Position numbers and translations under genes: made by a program. Shown piece by piece: positions 1 to 12,911 of a stretch of DNA of 64,000 nucleotides (within the stretch, counting starts at the first letter, position 1; each line of letters begins with the position of its first letter). The DNA is taken from NCBI GenBank assembly GCA_030998015.1, contig JARWMV010000243.1, positions 806,001-870,000 on the forward strand, given 5' to 3'. The notes under the pieces are model-generated. The model was given only the letters and a program-made list of their open reading frames with translations, searched no databases and was not told where the DNA came from. The DNA comes from Ceratorhiza oryzae-sativae (lineage: Eukaryota > Basidiomycota > Agaricomycetes > Cantharellales > Ceratobasidiaceae).

Positions 1-2951
1 CGCTAGCACTATCTCGAGAAGCTATGGAGCTACAGGCGACGTCATGATGTCTGTGCTAATTCCTTGTTTTTTTGCTCGACGAGCAACTCCTGGCTGCTCC
101 CCAGCATCGGCCTGGGCTGCCGCTTTGCATTTGTTGACACATTTGCAAATACATGTCGTCATGAGCACGGGGCCTGGACTCAAAGCAGCGTATATGCGTG
201 CTGGCGTTGCGGGATTTGGACGTTTCGGGGCCGGAAAAAGAGGAGCAAATACATGTCCACAGATCCCGACTTCGAGCGTTGCGGAGGGTGCATCCACTTG
301 ATGCATGATACGAGTGCATGGAACTGCTTGCAGCAAGCCCAAGAAATCACACGGCGGCGCATTCGTACGCAGAGCTCCAAAAATGGACGTGCCCGGACCA
401 ATAGGGGCAATGGGCTGGACCAAAGGGGGATGTTAGCTGACCGACGCCGCTCACAAGCGCACAAGCATGAATTTTCTACGAACGTGCACGTGGTGGGATT
501 GTCTGGGTATAAAGAAAGGCCGTTCAAGCGGGAGGAGGGGCAACCCAACCACCACCCACCACCCTCCTGCCTCTCGTCTACTACCATCACCTCTTACCCC
601 TCACGGACTCACGGTAGGTAGCACAAAGTCTAGCGCTCCCACAGCTACTGATATGTGCCAGTGGACTGCAACGTTCGCCGGTGCGTTCAGGGCATTAGGC
701 TCGCCGGACGGGCCGGTAGTATGTCCTGGGACCACGCGCGTCGACCAGCGTCGGGGCCCGAGCACACTTCGATATGCGATGAGCTCGAGCATCGAGTCGT
801 TTTGACATACCACCCCCTCTAGCCCACCGTACCATTGTAAGCATTTTTCTCGCCGTACACGGTGCTCGATGGCAGTCTCACTGCTAATGTACTAGCTTCG
901 CCACCCCCTAACCTCTATGCCCAACCGTTCCCTAACACATATACTCTCTCCAAGCTCTCCACATTTCGTCGCCGTTGGCCGTGCCTGAATCTAACACAAC
1001 GGCAAGTTCTTCTCATGCACAACTGCCAACACAATGTGTGATATCTTGTGCTTTCTATTAGGACATTCGGTTCGATGCCGGCCTTCGGCGCTGCCGCGCA
1101 GATTTATCTCCCATCATTGGCCATTCGATGAAGACCTTGCTCGCCGTGAGGAACACCATTGTGCATCTACCAGTGTGATGTCTAACCGCGTTCATCAGTG
1201 AAGCTCGGAGCTCCAGTTCGTAGACCCAGAGGCTATTGGTTGACAATAAGCGATCAGCAAGCACCATGCTTGCACACCAGGTATACTCTTGATTCAATAT
1301 ATACGATGTACATCGGAATATCTACTCAGTACTGCTTTCAGGTCTACTCGAATTCCATTCTATAACTCAAACCTAATCGACAATAATAAAACACTAAAAC
1401 AAAAACGAGACTACTCCCTTTCTGCTCTTTTTTCTGCTTATAATTCTCGATCTCTTCTTAGTTAGTTTCTCTTTCTCCCGGTTGTGTCTCCACTGTACTC
1501 TTTCCAAACTGTACAGAGGCGGTTCGCTTCCTCCGACCAGTACGTACAGCGCCCCCTTGCTCTGCACACGTTGCTAACGTTTTTAAAGCTTCAGCCTTCT
1601 CCACATGTGCGCCGCTCGCCTATAACCCGATTTTTGTTCTGCGCACTCCATCCTGCGTTGTGTCCTACCTGGGCACGGCTGCCTTCGTGATGAGCGGCCC
1701 AGACCGAAGATTCGGCTTGGACAAAACGTCAATCGCCACCCGCCGTCAAGCCCGTACCAGACGCGAGCTCGGCCGACGCTGGGAGGCCCTCTGTGCGCCC
1801 GGTAGGTCGAGTATTCCGTGCCTAGTGTACGCGGTCGGGTGGTCGATCGACGCCGAGCGGAAGCCCGATGGAACGACTGGGGTTGAGCGCTAGATCATGC
1901 GTTCATCGAATGATGGGCTGCGCTGAAGTGATCCGCGTCACCCCGGTGAGTTCATTGGACAAGCCTGTGAGATGAAGCCTCTCCGAGAGCCTGGCTCGAG
2001 CGAGAATGTCATGCGTCTGCCTACACGAGTAGGAGGCTGCTGGAATGACAAGTGGCTCGGTAGAGGTGCAACCTCCCTGAAACATTCTATCCATGTTGCC
2101 TTTTACTTTACTGGTCGGTTCGTGCTCCGTAGAAAGTGAGTGGGCTATATATGATTGAATATGTGCTAATCATTAAAGCGATTAGAGCCTACTGGGATGG
2201 AGCCGAGCCGTTTGATTCCCATGTGCATGTTGTAACGCCTGCTTATCATCTCTACATCAGTTTACATACTGGATTGGCTTGCTTTAACTCTGAGAATATA
2301 AATGCTCCTCAAACCACTTAGAGTCGCTACGCCTATTCACTAAGATGAACCAAAGCTTGCCACCCTGGTCCCAATCGGGTAGTTCATGCCATTAGATGCA
2401 TGTCCTGGCGGTACCAGCGCCTAAGCCTTCACAGGAACGATCGACTTGCCAACATTCGGATTTGGGAAGGATGAGAATGGAGAGCGAGCCCGTTTACAAT
2501 GCGTAGCAGTCTTGTACATGTCATTATCACGGAAAGAAGCATCGTGAATAGGAGGAGATTTGTGGGTGCATGCGCACCCCACATCCGAAAAAGCCCGCCC
2601 GAAGTCTCGTTGTTGCCGTTGATAACGACGTTGCGAAATAAACTCTGGTTTAACTAGCTATGTTATTATTGCTACCGCCCTCTTACGATTTCACCCTAAA
2701 TGTGACCAATGGTACTTGAGTGAATGTATGCGTATGGACCTGTGTCACGACGCGTGAAGGAGCTCACTGACACTGCATACATACTAAATCCCCATCGTGT
2801 CGCTTCGAAGGCGACCCTGCCCGGGATCATACAGCCGACTGAATTTAGCCCCAAAGCCCGAGATCCAGCTCTCTTTGTTCAATATCATGAATAACATTAA
2901 CCAGCTACCTCGGACATACAAGCAAAAAAGAAAAAAAAATACACCATTATA
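1..2951. other. No supported gene
   Basis: Only short open frames with no recognisable protein. A TATAAA at 508-513 is followed by a pyrimidine/C-rich stretch to about 600 and looks promoter-like. A CT-rich tract at about 1415-1480 lies upstream of an ATG at 1690; that frame runs 38 codons (begins MSGPDRRFGLDKTS) to a GTAGGT donor-like site near 1801 and could be a first exon, but I found no convincing following exon. Confidence 0.4.
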
Positions 2952-4551
2952 TTATACATGTGTAGACGAATCCTGATCGAAACTCGGTGCCGACTTGACA
3001 TCCCGTAACGTCCCATCACATCGTGTAGTTAGCTCGATCTGGTCAACTCGAATCGCCAAATGTGGAATGGCTTTCGAACCCTGATGGTACTCCCAGACCG
3101 ATGAGGTATCGGCCTGGTCGAGCGACATGCCAATCGACCCCGACGGGTTCGCCGCCCCCAGCTCTTTCGGTTGAGAGCTAGAATGAAGTTCGGAGCCTGT
3201 CATCCTGGTTTCAGTCGTACCGGAAGCTGGGTTCACGAGGTGCCAACACGCAAGTACGTCTTGCTGGCTGGCAAAGATAAAGAACGTAACGACTCCGCAA
3301 GAGGCGATGATTATGTCTGGAACATCGAGAGCAAAACCGGATGTTGATGCCACGAAGCACAGAATCAAGGCGATCTGCACGAGGCATTAGGCGTGTCTAC
3401 CAACTGGTGAGTGGGGTGCTACTTACGAAAGCCATAACCATGAAGGCCATAGTTCGAAGGAAGAAGGGAACAGTAACATGTCGTCCAAGTTCGTGGCGTC
3501 CGAGTCGGTTGCGTGTCGATTTTCTAAACCTGAGGTACACAAGTACCACCGTCCATGCTGTTATTTTCAACGGTCAGAATCGATGTCGATGAAACAGTGC
3601 GAAGGGGACGCACATTGAAAGATAAGGCATAAACTTAAGGCTATGGCAGCTACAATACTTGACCCCACGCCTAGGAATCTAGGTTAACGACAAGAGGCGT
3701 CTCTGGCTGAAAATAAACGTACCAAGGGTAGTGTCGTCCGAGGTGCAATAGAAGGTAATAGGATGAACACTGGAATCCGCTTGCACAAGAGCAAAGGCAA
3801 CAGCCAGAACTATCCACACAAGATAGGGTGATCCGAGAAGCTACCGAGGGGATAAACACCGATTCTTCTCGTTGGAATAATCACAACCCACCATGCACGT
3901 AAGCCACCATGGCTCATCAACTACGGCCGAGTTTGTTTCGATTCTCCAGGTCAAACTCCAAACCTATGAGAAGCGATCAGATCGGAAAGAACATAGATCG
4001 ATCAGAAAAATTGGGTAAGCATACCTTCCAGACGAGAGCGAACGCGGCAGTGGATACCGCCGGCGACTGTCCTATACCCGGGAGCCATTCAGCCTTGCAT
4101 CCAAGTTATCCCAGGGGACGACTAACCCAACATTAGAGCGCTCTGTGCTTGACATAGCATGGGCGGTGGTTTGGGATTGTTTAGTTGGCCAGTGAGCAAT
4201 CTGATGTGGGATCAATTGAATTAGGTATAGCCCGCATTTATGTCTCGGGGATAGAGCTGCTTACAACATAGAGCCGGCAAAGGAAGAAAGGGCTATCGAC
4301 AGGGACGGCGATCAGCGTCTATTCACGTCCGATCAAACGCCGACTCACTCCAGACAAGTGCGTTGTTGGCAACCGTGGGATGCCTTCTGACAGTTGACGA
4401 AAAGATAAATGTGAATGCCAGGATTGGTAAAAATACGAGGCCGAACAACTGCGTTCATGAGAAAATTAGCTACACGCGAGAGACTGGTTGCTGGAACACT
4501 CACTTGAAAGGCGAAATAGACACCCCGTGGGCCACTGTTAGTCTCTACCAT
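2952..4551 (-). CDS. Multi-pass (about seven-TM) membrane protein, unknown function
   Basis: I read this as a gene of at least six exons. It starts at MVETNSGPRG (ATG at 4551) and splices into a hydrophobic exon (LFGLVFLPILAFTFIF). Further exons follow: one ending in QSPAVSTAAFALVWK, one reading LLGSPYLVWIVLAVAFALVQ then HPITFYCTSDD, and one with MAFMVMAF. The last exon (about 3375-2952) reads IALILCFVASTSGFALDVPD, then a TM segment and a polar tail of about 90 residues ending SSTHV. The order of TM segments, the FYC motif between TMs and a charged cytoplasmic tail resemble the uncharacterised seven-TM, GPCR-like proteins common in Agaricomycetes. Ligand and role are unknown. The middle exon joints (4200-4350) are not fully resolved, so exon number is provisional. 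Confidence 0.6.
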
Positions 4552-5651
4552 TGGGCCAAATTAAATGAGTGTGTGTGTACGGCTGGCCCTATCTTTCCTC
4601 AGGGGTCTGGCCTGGATCCAGTCTGCTAGCAGTGGACAGATGAAGAGAGAGTCAAGTGAAGGGGAAATGACCGTTCAGATCTTTCGTGGCACTCAGGTAC
4701 GCTGGTTATGAGGGAACGGTAGTCAGGGCACGGGTGGAACCCCCAGGATATAGGCCAGCCTGGGCCCTGGCGATAGCCTCGGCAAAAGCCATACGGACCA
4801 AACCCGGACTTGTAAAAAAAATCTAACTTCACCTCGGAGTCCGTTGGACACGCCACAAGTGGAACCGACTCCAGATTCATCCGTATGAATATCACCTCAC
4901 GCCACCCCACGTGCATCTCGAGGAAGCTACTTTCATATGCAATCTCCGATCCTATATTATTAGCCATTGTGACGTTTCGAGTTGCCGCATCGATGTATCT
5001 GCCATATGGGCATGACAGGCAAGGGGCAGGCCACACGGCAAGTGATACAGCCGGTGTCCCAGTGGCTCAGAGTATGCAATGTTGCCAAATTTGCAGAGCG
5101 TTTCAGGGGAGAGCTGTGCATATACGTCGGGGGACACGGACTTTGGAGCGGCTCGGAGAAACGTAGATCCCCCGGGCGTAAGTGGTCGCCGCAGAAACCG
5201 TCTAGACAAATGTGCCCAGAAGTATCTTTGGCTTTGATCGCAGCACTCCATGTTGTGCTCGAGGCTGGCGCGAAAATGAAAACACGTGGCGGACGTCAAT
5301 CTATTGCTCTCGGATGACAGCACGCAAACACACGCATACATGCAACGATGGCGATCCGAGCGCAGTCTTGATGGAATCTTGCGACTCGGCTCGGACACAC
5401 CGCAACGGGTAGGACCGCCCCGCGAGTGGGTGCTTTCTTACCCCCTCATCCAGCGACTTTTAGAAATTAACCAGAGGACAATATGAATAATTCGGCTATT
5501 AGTTTGTACTCAGGTACACAACATCTTCGTGCGATTTCCAGGGGGACCTCATGATATAGCTTGAGTATGAATATGATCGGGTTACATTTCAATCAGAAGG
5601 TCGCACCAAGTGTTCTGGGGTTTCCAACAGAACGCATACATCCCAAACTAC
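4552..5651. other. No supported gene
   Basis: Short frames exist on both strands (for example on the minus strand at 4626-5036), but none shows domain-like composition or consistent splice sites. It lies upstream of the seven-TM gene and downstream of JIP5. Confidence 0.35.
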
Positions 5652-7253
5652 TCACAACTCTGAAAAGAATCCATTGTCGACTTTGCCCTTCTTGGTATTA
5701 CTTTCGCCACCCGTAGTTCCTTGTCTTTTCTTTCTCTTTCTCGATTGCTTGCCCAGCTCTTCGGATACAGAGGCATCCCTTGACTGTGTTGCCTGGACTT
5801 GTTCTATATCTGACTCGGAATCTGTCTCGCCATCACAACTATCGCCTGATTTCGTTTCCACCTGCTCAGCCTCGCCACCCTCTTCCTCTTCAGAGCTGTC
5901 GTCGTCCAGGCTCCCTTCGACGCCGACACCTCCATCGTCGTCGCTGTCTTTCTCCTCGTCACTAGCTTCCTCGTCCGAATCAACTAGCGCATCCCTGATG
6001 TCTGTGAGTTTCAAAACGTCATCGTGGGACGCCGAACCAAGCCATGCGCCGTTCCGGTCTGTTTTTAGACGCTCAACGGGGAACTCTCCGTGGTCTATGA
6101 AATAACATCAGCGCCAGTATAGCGCCGAGAATGACGAGGAAATAGCGCGTACCTGCAATCACGCCTAAGAGCTTATGCGGCAAGAGCTGAACGACACGCA
6201 CAAGTCCGTCCGAGGAACCTGTGGCTATCACATCTTCCGTCAGGGTTGCGAGCGCATCGACGGAATGTGGATGGCTGTTCGATTATGTTAAATTTGACTA
6301 GTGCTCCAGGAACACCAACGTACCCAGGCACACGATCGACACAGTCTCCGTATCCGCTGCTCCTGTTCCAGAGGCTAATAATACCGGTCTGAGTTCCAAT
6401 CGCCAGCTTAGATCCCCTGGCGTAACGATGAGGTTAGTAACTGCAAACGTAACAGCAATAGACACCGTACCCTTTGATACCGATAACCGACAAGAGTTCA
6501 TCTTCCTGGTCTTCAGATTGAGCAAATGGAGCTGTTTTATTTGAGCGAACGTCTAGAACCGAGAGTCTCCCATCGCCACTAGTCTGCCAATCAGTTTCAC
6601 AACGGACATCGTGATAATAAGTTAAACCTAGTGGCGACAAGATGTTTCTTATCCTCGAGCCATAAAAAGTCTGAAATGAAGTCTTGGTGATGTGAATACG
6701 ATCTAACGGCGGTCATTTTACGTGGGTCCCAGAGCTGGGTTGATTGTGTGAGAATTGCGGCAGCGATTCAGGCGAGCGTAAATACAAACCTTGATAACGC
6801 CGTCGTCATCACCTGTAGCAAGCATAGACATGAATCGTGTGATGCGATTTATTGAGGTCCTGTGCAATTATTTACACGCAAGTAAGGCCAGATATAGGAT
6901 GAGTGCGCAAGGTCGACTCACTCATGTGCTTGTGGGCGTTCATGCGTAATTTTTCCAGTCCCAACGTCTATGGCACTATAAAATATGTAAGGGAGGATCA
7001 AAATGTAATAAATGGAAGCTTACTAAATCGACTTGTCCTTTGACCCGCAATACAACTCTCCACCATCGGGGCTTATAGCCAAAGACCTCGCGGTTTTCTT
7101 CGTCGGCTGCACAGAAAAATTGGGTTCACATTTTCCTTCGTCGTTGTACGACAAGGCCTTGACATGTCCAGTCAAGAGCCCAGCAAAGACAACATCATGC
7201 GTTGGACTGAACGCGAGATCGAATACTTGCGTGCCGAGGTTGAAGTCAGGCAT
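5652..7253 (-). CDS. JIP5: WD40-repeat ribosome biogenesis protein JIP5 (WDR55 family)
   Basis: A beta-propeller protein of the JIP5/WDR55 family, nucleolar factors needed for pre-rRNA processing and 60S subunit assembly. The start is ATG at 7253 (MPDFNLGTQVFDLAFSP). Exons separated by short introns carry WD-type segments: GLLTGHVKAL, SLAISPDGGELYCGSKD, MLATGDDDGVIKV, SGDGRLSVLDVRSNK, GSKLAIGTQTGIISLWNR and VIATGSSDGLVRVVQLLPHK. The family block HGEFPVERL and then WLGSASHDDVLKLTDI follows. The C-terminal exon (6014-5652) is a long acidic Asp/Glu/Ser tract, a basic RKRKKRQG stretch and the ending GFFSEL, as in fungal JIP5. No frame break was seen. It shares a 134-bp promoter with MCM4. Confidence 0.88.
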
Positions 7254-7337
7254 GGGAGACTAATTTACATTTCACACAAACTTCATTCGCAATTCGAGGA
7301 CGATCTGATCTAATCTAATCAGGGTGGCATGCAAGTC

Positions 7338-7353
7338 ACGCGTATCGACGCGT
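7338..7353. promoter_or_regulatory. Paired ACGCGT (MCB-type) boxes in the JIP5-MCM4 bidirectional promoter
   Basis: Two perfect ACGCGT palindromes at 7338-7343 and 7348-7353 lie 35-50 bp upstream of the MCM4 start codon, inside the 134 bp separating the divergent JIP5 and MCM4 coding regions. In yeasts this is the MBF (Mbp1/Swi6) site that drives G1/S transcription of replication genes including MCM genes. That MBF binds here is inference. Confidence 0.65.
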
Positions 7354-7387
7354 CTGGGCTTGAACCTATCCATCACTGCGACCAAGG

Positions 7388-10300
7388 ATGAGTTCTCCGC
7401 TCGCTTTCCCGCCCTCGGAGGACGGCACCCCGCGTGGGCGTTGTCAACCGTTGTTTGCCCCTGCAACGCCTGCCATCGGCACACCTGGCTCGGTCCGGTT
7501 CAATGACAGTATGTTGGCGTGTTTATGCGGAGACAAAAGCTCATAAATAGATGTAGCTTTGATGGCCAGTTCGCCTCTTGCGTTCCCAGAAGGATCTTCG
7601 TCTCCTGCTCGCCAGCCTCAAACACCTCGGCGTCTGTTCAGGCCTTCGTGAGCACATCGTTGCTCACATCTTATGCGCGTCTAACAACTTGTAGCTCGGA
7701 TCCACCTCTATCTGGAGGGCCAACTCCACGGGCTTCTCGCCCTCGTTCAGACTTGCGTTCGGCAGCAGCAAGAAACACTCTTCGCAGGAGCCAGCCACCT
7801 TCGACCCCGGGAGGTCTTCCACCTTCAACACCCGGAGGCGACGACCGAATCGCCTTTCCGAGCAGCTCGGCGGGCGCACCGACTCCAAGCAACCAAACAC
7901 TCTCGGCACAGGCTCTACCTTCCGCAGATGACGGTGTCGAAAGGCTCGCTTGGGGTAGTACCATCACCCATAACGAAGTCTTTCACGCATTTTCCGACTT
8001 TTTGCGGAATTTCAAGGCCAAGTACCGTACTGTCTTTGACCGCGAACGACGCGTTCCTACCCGCGCGATTGCTCGTCCCACAGATGGGGAGCGGCTAGTC
8101 TATCAAGGATACCTCCAAAAAATGCTCATCACGGACCAATACCAGCTCAATCTGGATCTGGTTGACTTGCAAGCCTACGCACCTACGAAAAAGCTGCACA
8201 ATGCGCTTATCAAGTTCCCTCAAGAAGTTGTGCCGATGCTGGATCAGTGTTTGGCGGATGCGATGGACGAACTTGTTGCTCAGCAGGATATGCATGACCG
8301 TGCTATGGACGTCGTGTACAAGGTCCGACCATTCGTCAGTGACGGCGCAGTCAATATGCGCGATTTGAACCCGAGTGACACGGACAAGCTTGTCGCTATA
8401 AAGGGCCTTGTCATTCGTGCTACGCCTATTATTCCCGATATGTCTGAAGGCGAGCCTTGCTTCCACCTCTGATGTTCTACTTCTTAACTGATATTTACTA
8501 TAGCCTTCTTCCGTTGCCTAATCTGCCACCACACAATGCAAGTTCAAATCGACCGGGGCAGAATTGCCGAACCAAACCGATGCCCACGCGAAGTATGCGC
8601 CTCCCCAGGCAGCATGACTCTGATCCACAATCGTTCCACATTCGCCGACCGGCAGATCGTCCGGCTACAAGAAACGCCCGATGTCGTTCCGGCCGGTCAA
8701 ACCCCGCATACCGTCTCTCTAGGGTGTTACGATGAACTGGTGGATATGTGCAAACCCGGCGATCGAATTACTGCGACTGGAATATTCCGAGCTGTGCCTG
8801 TACGCGCGAACCCTCGTCAACGCGCTGTGAAAGCCTTGTTTAGAACGTATTTGGACGTCCTGCATGTTCAGAAGGGCTCTGTTGGTCGGTTGGGCCTGGA
8901 TGCGAGCACCCGTGAGGAGTCGGAACGTCACGCAGGAGCCATGGGTGTTGGAGGAGAAGACGAAGACGATGTTGGGCTTGAGGAAGATGCGGAAGGAAGA
9001 GAGGAAGATACAAGAGCGAAACAAATGGAAGCAACGTTGCGCCAGATCAGCGAGCGGCCAGACGTGTATGAACTTTTGGCGAGGTCGTTGGCGCCCAGTA
9101 TCTGGGAATTGGAGGACGTGAAAAAGGGGATTTTGTTGCAGGTCAGTCTAAACTCTTGGGTTCACTTGTCGTACCAATCTCTGACGAGCCGGGTAGTTGT
9201 TCGGAGGAACGAATAAGAGTGTAGCACGTGGTGGAGGCGGAGGAGGACCACGGTATCGGGGAGACATTAATGTGCTGCTTGTTGGCGACCCTGGTACGAG
9301 TAAGAGTCAGATCTTGCAGGTGCGCACGCTTTCACGCGCGCATACAAAGCAATGCTAAATTTGCATAATTCTAGTACGTCCATAAGATTGCCCCTCGAGG
9401 AGTCTACACGTCCGGCAAGGGATCCTCAGCGGTTGGTTTAACTGCATATGTAACGCGTGACCCGGATTCGAAGCAGCTTGTTCTCGAGAGGTAAATGTTC
9501 TTCTACGTGCATGAAGGAGTGGTTTGTCTAACGAATTTTCGACATAGTGGCGCACTTGTTCTGAGCGACGGAGGCGTATGTTGCATCGACGAGTTTGATA
9601 AGATGTCGGACGCGACGAGGAGCGTGTTGCATGAAGTTATGGTTCGTCGGTTCTATATGATTCTTGCCGTTATTTTTACTCACACCTTCAATCATAGGAG
9701 CAACAAACTGTGTCGATAGCCAAAGCCGGAATCATCACGACCCTCAATGCTCGTACCTCGATTCTTGCGGCTGCCAACCCGGTTCAGAGCAAGTATAATC
9801 CAAAATGGCCAATCACACGCAACATCGATCTACCCCCAACGTTGATTTCGCGGTTCGACTTGCTATATCTGGTCTTAGATAACATCGACGAGAGCAGCGA
9901 CAGGAGATTGGCGCAACACTTGGTTGGACTTTATTTGGAAGATGTACCGGAGAGTGCTGCTAGGGATATCATCGTAATTCTTTCTTTCTACCGTCCAAGA
10001 AAGGCTTTACTAACCATGTATTGGTTTACAGCCCACAGAAACGCTCACATCCTATATTTCCTTTGCGCGAAACAAGATTCATCCACGACTGACTGAAGAG
10101 GCTGGAAACGAACTTGTTTCGTCGTACGTTGCATTACGCAAACTTGGCTCAGATGCACGGTCCAACGAACGCCGAATAACTGCCACGACTCGTCAACTCG
10201 AGAGCATGATTCGTTTGTCCGAGGCTCATGCGCGCATGCGTTTCTCCTCCCACGTCGAGCTGGGAGACGTTCAAGAGGCCTGTCGACTCATGCGTGAAGC

Positions 10301-10622
10301 GCTTCGAACGAGTGCCACAGACCCCACAACCGGCTTGCTCGACATGGATCTGATCAATACGGGCTCAGGGGCAGGCCAACGACGCGCACGAGCCGATCTC
10401 AAGAGGGAAGTGACAAGGTTATTGAGTGAGCTCGGTGCAGGAGGGACTCGAGCCGTCAAGTGGAGCGAGCTGCAGCGCGAGTTGAGCAAACAAAGTTCGG
10501 TCGGGGTTGAGGCCACCGAGTTTAGCGAGGTCATAAGATCGTTAGAGACCGAGGGCGTGGTGAAGATTGCTGGAGATCGGGAGAGGAGGACCGTGCAGCT
10601 TGTTGGTGGGAATGATATATAG
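7388..10622 (+). CDS. MCM4: DNA replication licensing factor MCM4 (MCM2-7 helicase subunit)
   Basis: An MCM2-7 helicase subunit (AAA+ ATPase) that loads at origins and unwinds DNA at the fork. Nine exons: 7388-7508, 7557-7647, 7695-8449, 8504-9141, 9197-9319, 9375-9490, 9548-9641, 9698-9973 and 10032-10622. They sum to 2805 nt, an intact 934-residue frame of typical MCM4 length. The N-terminus is a Ser/Pro-rich tail with SSPLAFP repeats and SP/TP sites. The MCM4-type N-domain follows ([18 protein letters not shown]), then the zinc finger with CLICHH and CPREVC, and the MCM4-typical block [20 protein letters not shown]. The Walker A region is [11 protein letters not shown] and Walker B is CCIDEFDKM. 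The arginine finger lies in the [12 protein letters not shown] exon. A C-terminal winged-helix region ends the protein. The intron at 8450-8503 has a GC donor. Confidence 0.97.
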
Positions 10623-11588
10623 TGTCTGCATCTCAGTTCGTTGGAAATGTTTGAACAAGATTTTGTACCGTGCCTGTTAAAATGCGGTTCAAGTTGATCT
10701 ATTTAGTCATCCTTGTGAAGTTCATTGCATGGTTTGTGCCTAGGGTCACTCTAAGAACCGAGTATTTCCGCTCGTATTACTGTTCAGCCCAACCTTTTAT
10801 CACGGAGACAATAACACAATTGATTTCCATTACAGATGGTTGACATGTAGGGTACGGTGAATAACTTGCGTAGGATTGCTGCCCGTTTATGAGCGCGATG
10901 TATGCAAACAGCCGCGTACATAAATACATGCGGAATAGTATGGGATAGCATGTGACATATTGTTGTCCTCAGCTCATCCAGTATACGATCGTGAGCGATT
11001 TCGTGGCGAATTTGGTGTGGCTGCATCCACCAGTATAGCCGCTTCCCGCGCCACAACGCCTAGGTTAGGCTCGTCGCTCAGTAGGTCTCGCGATAATCCT
11101 GGTTGAGGATCTACCCCCTGAGTCATAACACTCTCGAACCCGCTATGAGACCCATGGGGTGATTTGCCACGTCAAACACAAGCGCCGCCTTTGGAGGTGT
11201 AAGCATAGTTTAATCCCCTACTTTCCAACGCCCCTTAAATAGCCCGAGGCACACCTGATGCGGGCAAAACTTGCGTGTTGAAGTTTTGACCCTGGTCTCA
11301 TGGTTGGTGGGAAAAAACCCCGATACACGAAGGTGACTACCAGCATAATAAGGTCATGACCCAGCCCAAGTAAGATTCTATACGCGCTGTTCTCACAATA
11401 TTCAAACTCCAGTTGACTTTGATGCTCCACCCTATCAAATCCTTAGGAGCTGCTCAGTTCCAGCCGTTACTTAAGCGCCGGCTTGACTCGCGTCGAGACC
11501 ACATGTTTTTACTTATCTCTATAATGAAAACATCGTAACCGTACTCTATTGAAATGAAAATTTATCGAATTTATTATGAAATATCTTC
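10623..11588. other. No supported gene
   Basis: The region between the converging MCM4 and F-box genes. It contains only short frames and looks like 3' flanking sequence. Confidence 0.45.
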
Positions 11589-12680
11589 CTAAATAATCCT
11601 CCACCCATATATGTTGACAGATTGTATGTTTGGGCAGCTTCGACGCCACACGTCGGGTTCGGCCAGCTGTCCTAACCACCTCTTCAAATTTGGGGAATCT
11701 GCGTGGACTGCAGTTTTCCCGTTTTTTTGCACTATTGTGAAAACCTCCAAGGCATGAAAGCCGGACAGAATGTGCGGGTAAGAGTCTGGGAGTCTCCAGA
11801 TCATCAAAGTTGGAGGCTTGTTCAGTGTGTCAGGTCTGGCCCAAGGTGATGCCCCTTGAATCACACTTACCAAACAGTCAATTATATTCCAAAATTTTAG
11901 TGACCCCACCAATGGGTCTTCCGGATCTGTGCACTCCAGTATTTCCATCCACAGTCCATCGGGATCGAAGCAAATTAGCGACTGGATCGGTTCCATCGCC
12001 AGCGCGGACACGAATAAGCCTCGCTCTTGCAATCCCTCGGCATGCTGCAGAGTCGTGATTGTGATATGAGGCATGAGTCTACACCGTAGCAGTCCTTGTA
12101 TGGCGTCGGCCGACGCTATGAAATGCACCAAATTGGGCAAAATAGTTTTGAGACTAAATTTGTGAAAAATCATAGCATCAGGATCGATTACGTCTTCGTT
12201 AGTGAATCTAAGTGTGCTGATAGAGCTCTGCTTCTGCAGAAAGGTCCAGAGAAGGGGATCATTGATAAGTGGACAGGACAACGAATGGAGTGAAAACTTG
12301 AAGCTTCGATAGTTCAAACAAGGCTCCAGGTCTTGGGCGTCGATAAAGAGGGAAAGGTCTTGCAAGTTGGATAGGTGGGATAGTATATGTCGAATGAAGG
12401 GTGTCGTGTCGCCATGAGTATTACTGATGCAGTTATACATATCATCAGTAGACCGCCCGATCATGAGCGATTGAACCCAAGTTTTTAATGGCCGCGGGCT
12501 TTTGGTGACTGTTCTGCGGAAATATATGATTTGTGTAGATGTGGCAAGGACGACATCTTTATACAATCTAGGAGCGAGTATATCGTATGTTAGAGGATTG
12601 ATACGACATAGTCTCGTGAGCGTTGGTCGATCAATCTCGGTATGTCCGAAGATTTGTTGCCAAAGCTCCACAGGCAGCAT
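11589..12680 (-). CDS. F-box domain protein
   Basis: A single uninterrupted frame of 363 codons. The first 45 residues fit an F-box: MLPVELWQQIFGH, then the second helix LTRLCRINPLTYDILAPRLY. The N-terminus would bind Skp1 in an SCF ubiquitin ligase. The rest (leucine-rich, e.g. HILSHLSNLQDLSLFIDAQD and LTRLCRIN-type segments) would serve as a substrate-binding region. This is the large, fast-evolving F-box family of Agaricomycetes, and the substrate cannot be told from sequence. It has no introns, unlike most of its neighbours. Confidence 0.8.
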   Translation of the reverse strand: MLPVELWQQIFGHTEIDRPTLTRLCRINPLTYDILAPRLYKDVVLATSTQIIYFRRTVTKSPRPLKTWVQSLMIGRSTDDMYNCISNTHGDTTPFIRHILSHLSNLQDLSLFIDAQDLEPCLNYRSFKFSLHSLSCPLINDPLLWTFLQKQSSISTLRFTNEDVIDPDAMIFHKFSLKTILPNLVHFIASADAIQGLLRCRLMPHITITTLQHAEGLQERGLFVSALAMEPIQSLICFDPDGLWMEILECTDPEDPLVGSLKFWNIIDCLVSVIQGASPWARPDTLNKPPTLMIWRLPDSYPHILSGFHALEVFTIVQKNGKTAVHADSPNLKRWLGQLAEPDVWRRSCPNIQSVNIYGWRII

Positions 12681-12911
12681 ATGGGTTAGAGTTTAAGGGT
12701 AAGAGAGAAAGTTACGTTTAGGGTGGCTATCCCTACCGATTGCACTTGTTTGCGAGCTTAACCCAGTATTGCCTCGTTTCTGTACGAGCGGCGAGCACAC
12801 AATTCAACAAAGAGCGGTGCCATTAACCCCACCGTGGCTATTACATGAAATATATCTCGTGAACTAATCATGAACTAGAAAATAAAACCCCCGAAAAAGC
12901 AAAAAGTACGC

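Noticed and set aside
22..621. Overlapping long frames on both strands at the left edge
   Set aside because: They lack domain-like composition, conserved motifs and consistent splice sites, and they compete on opposite strands.
5674..6105. Ser-rich plus-strand frame of 143 codons
   Set aside because: It is the antisense of the acidic C-terminal tail of JIP5.
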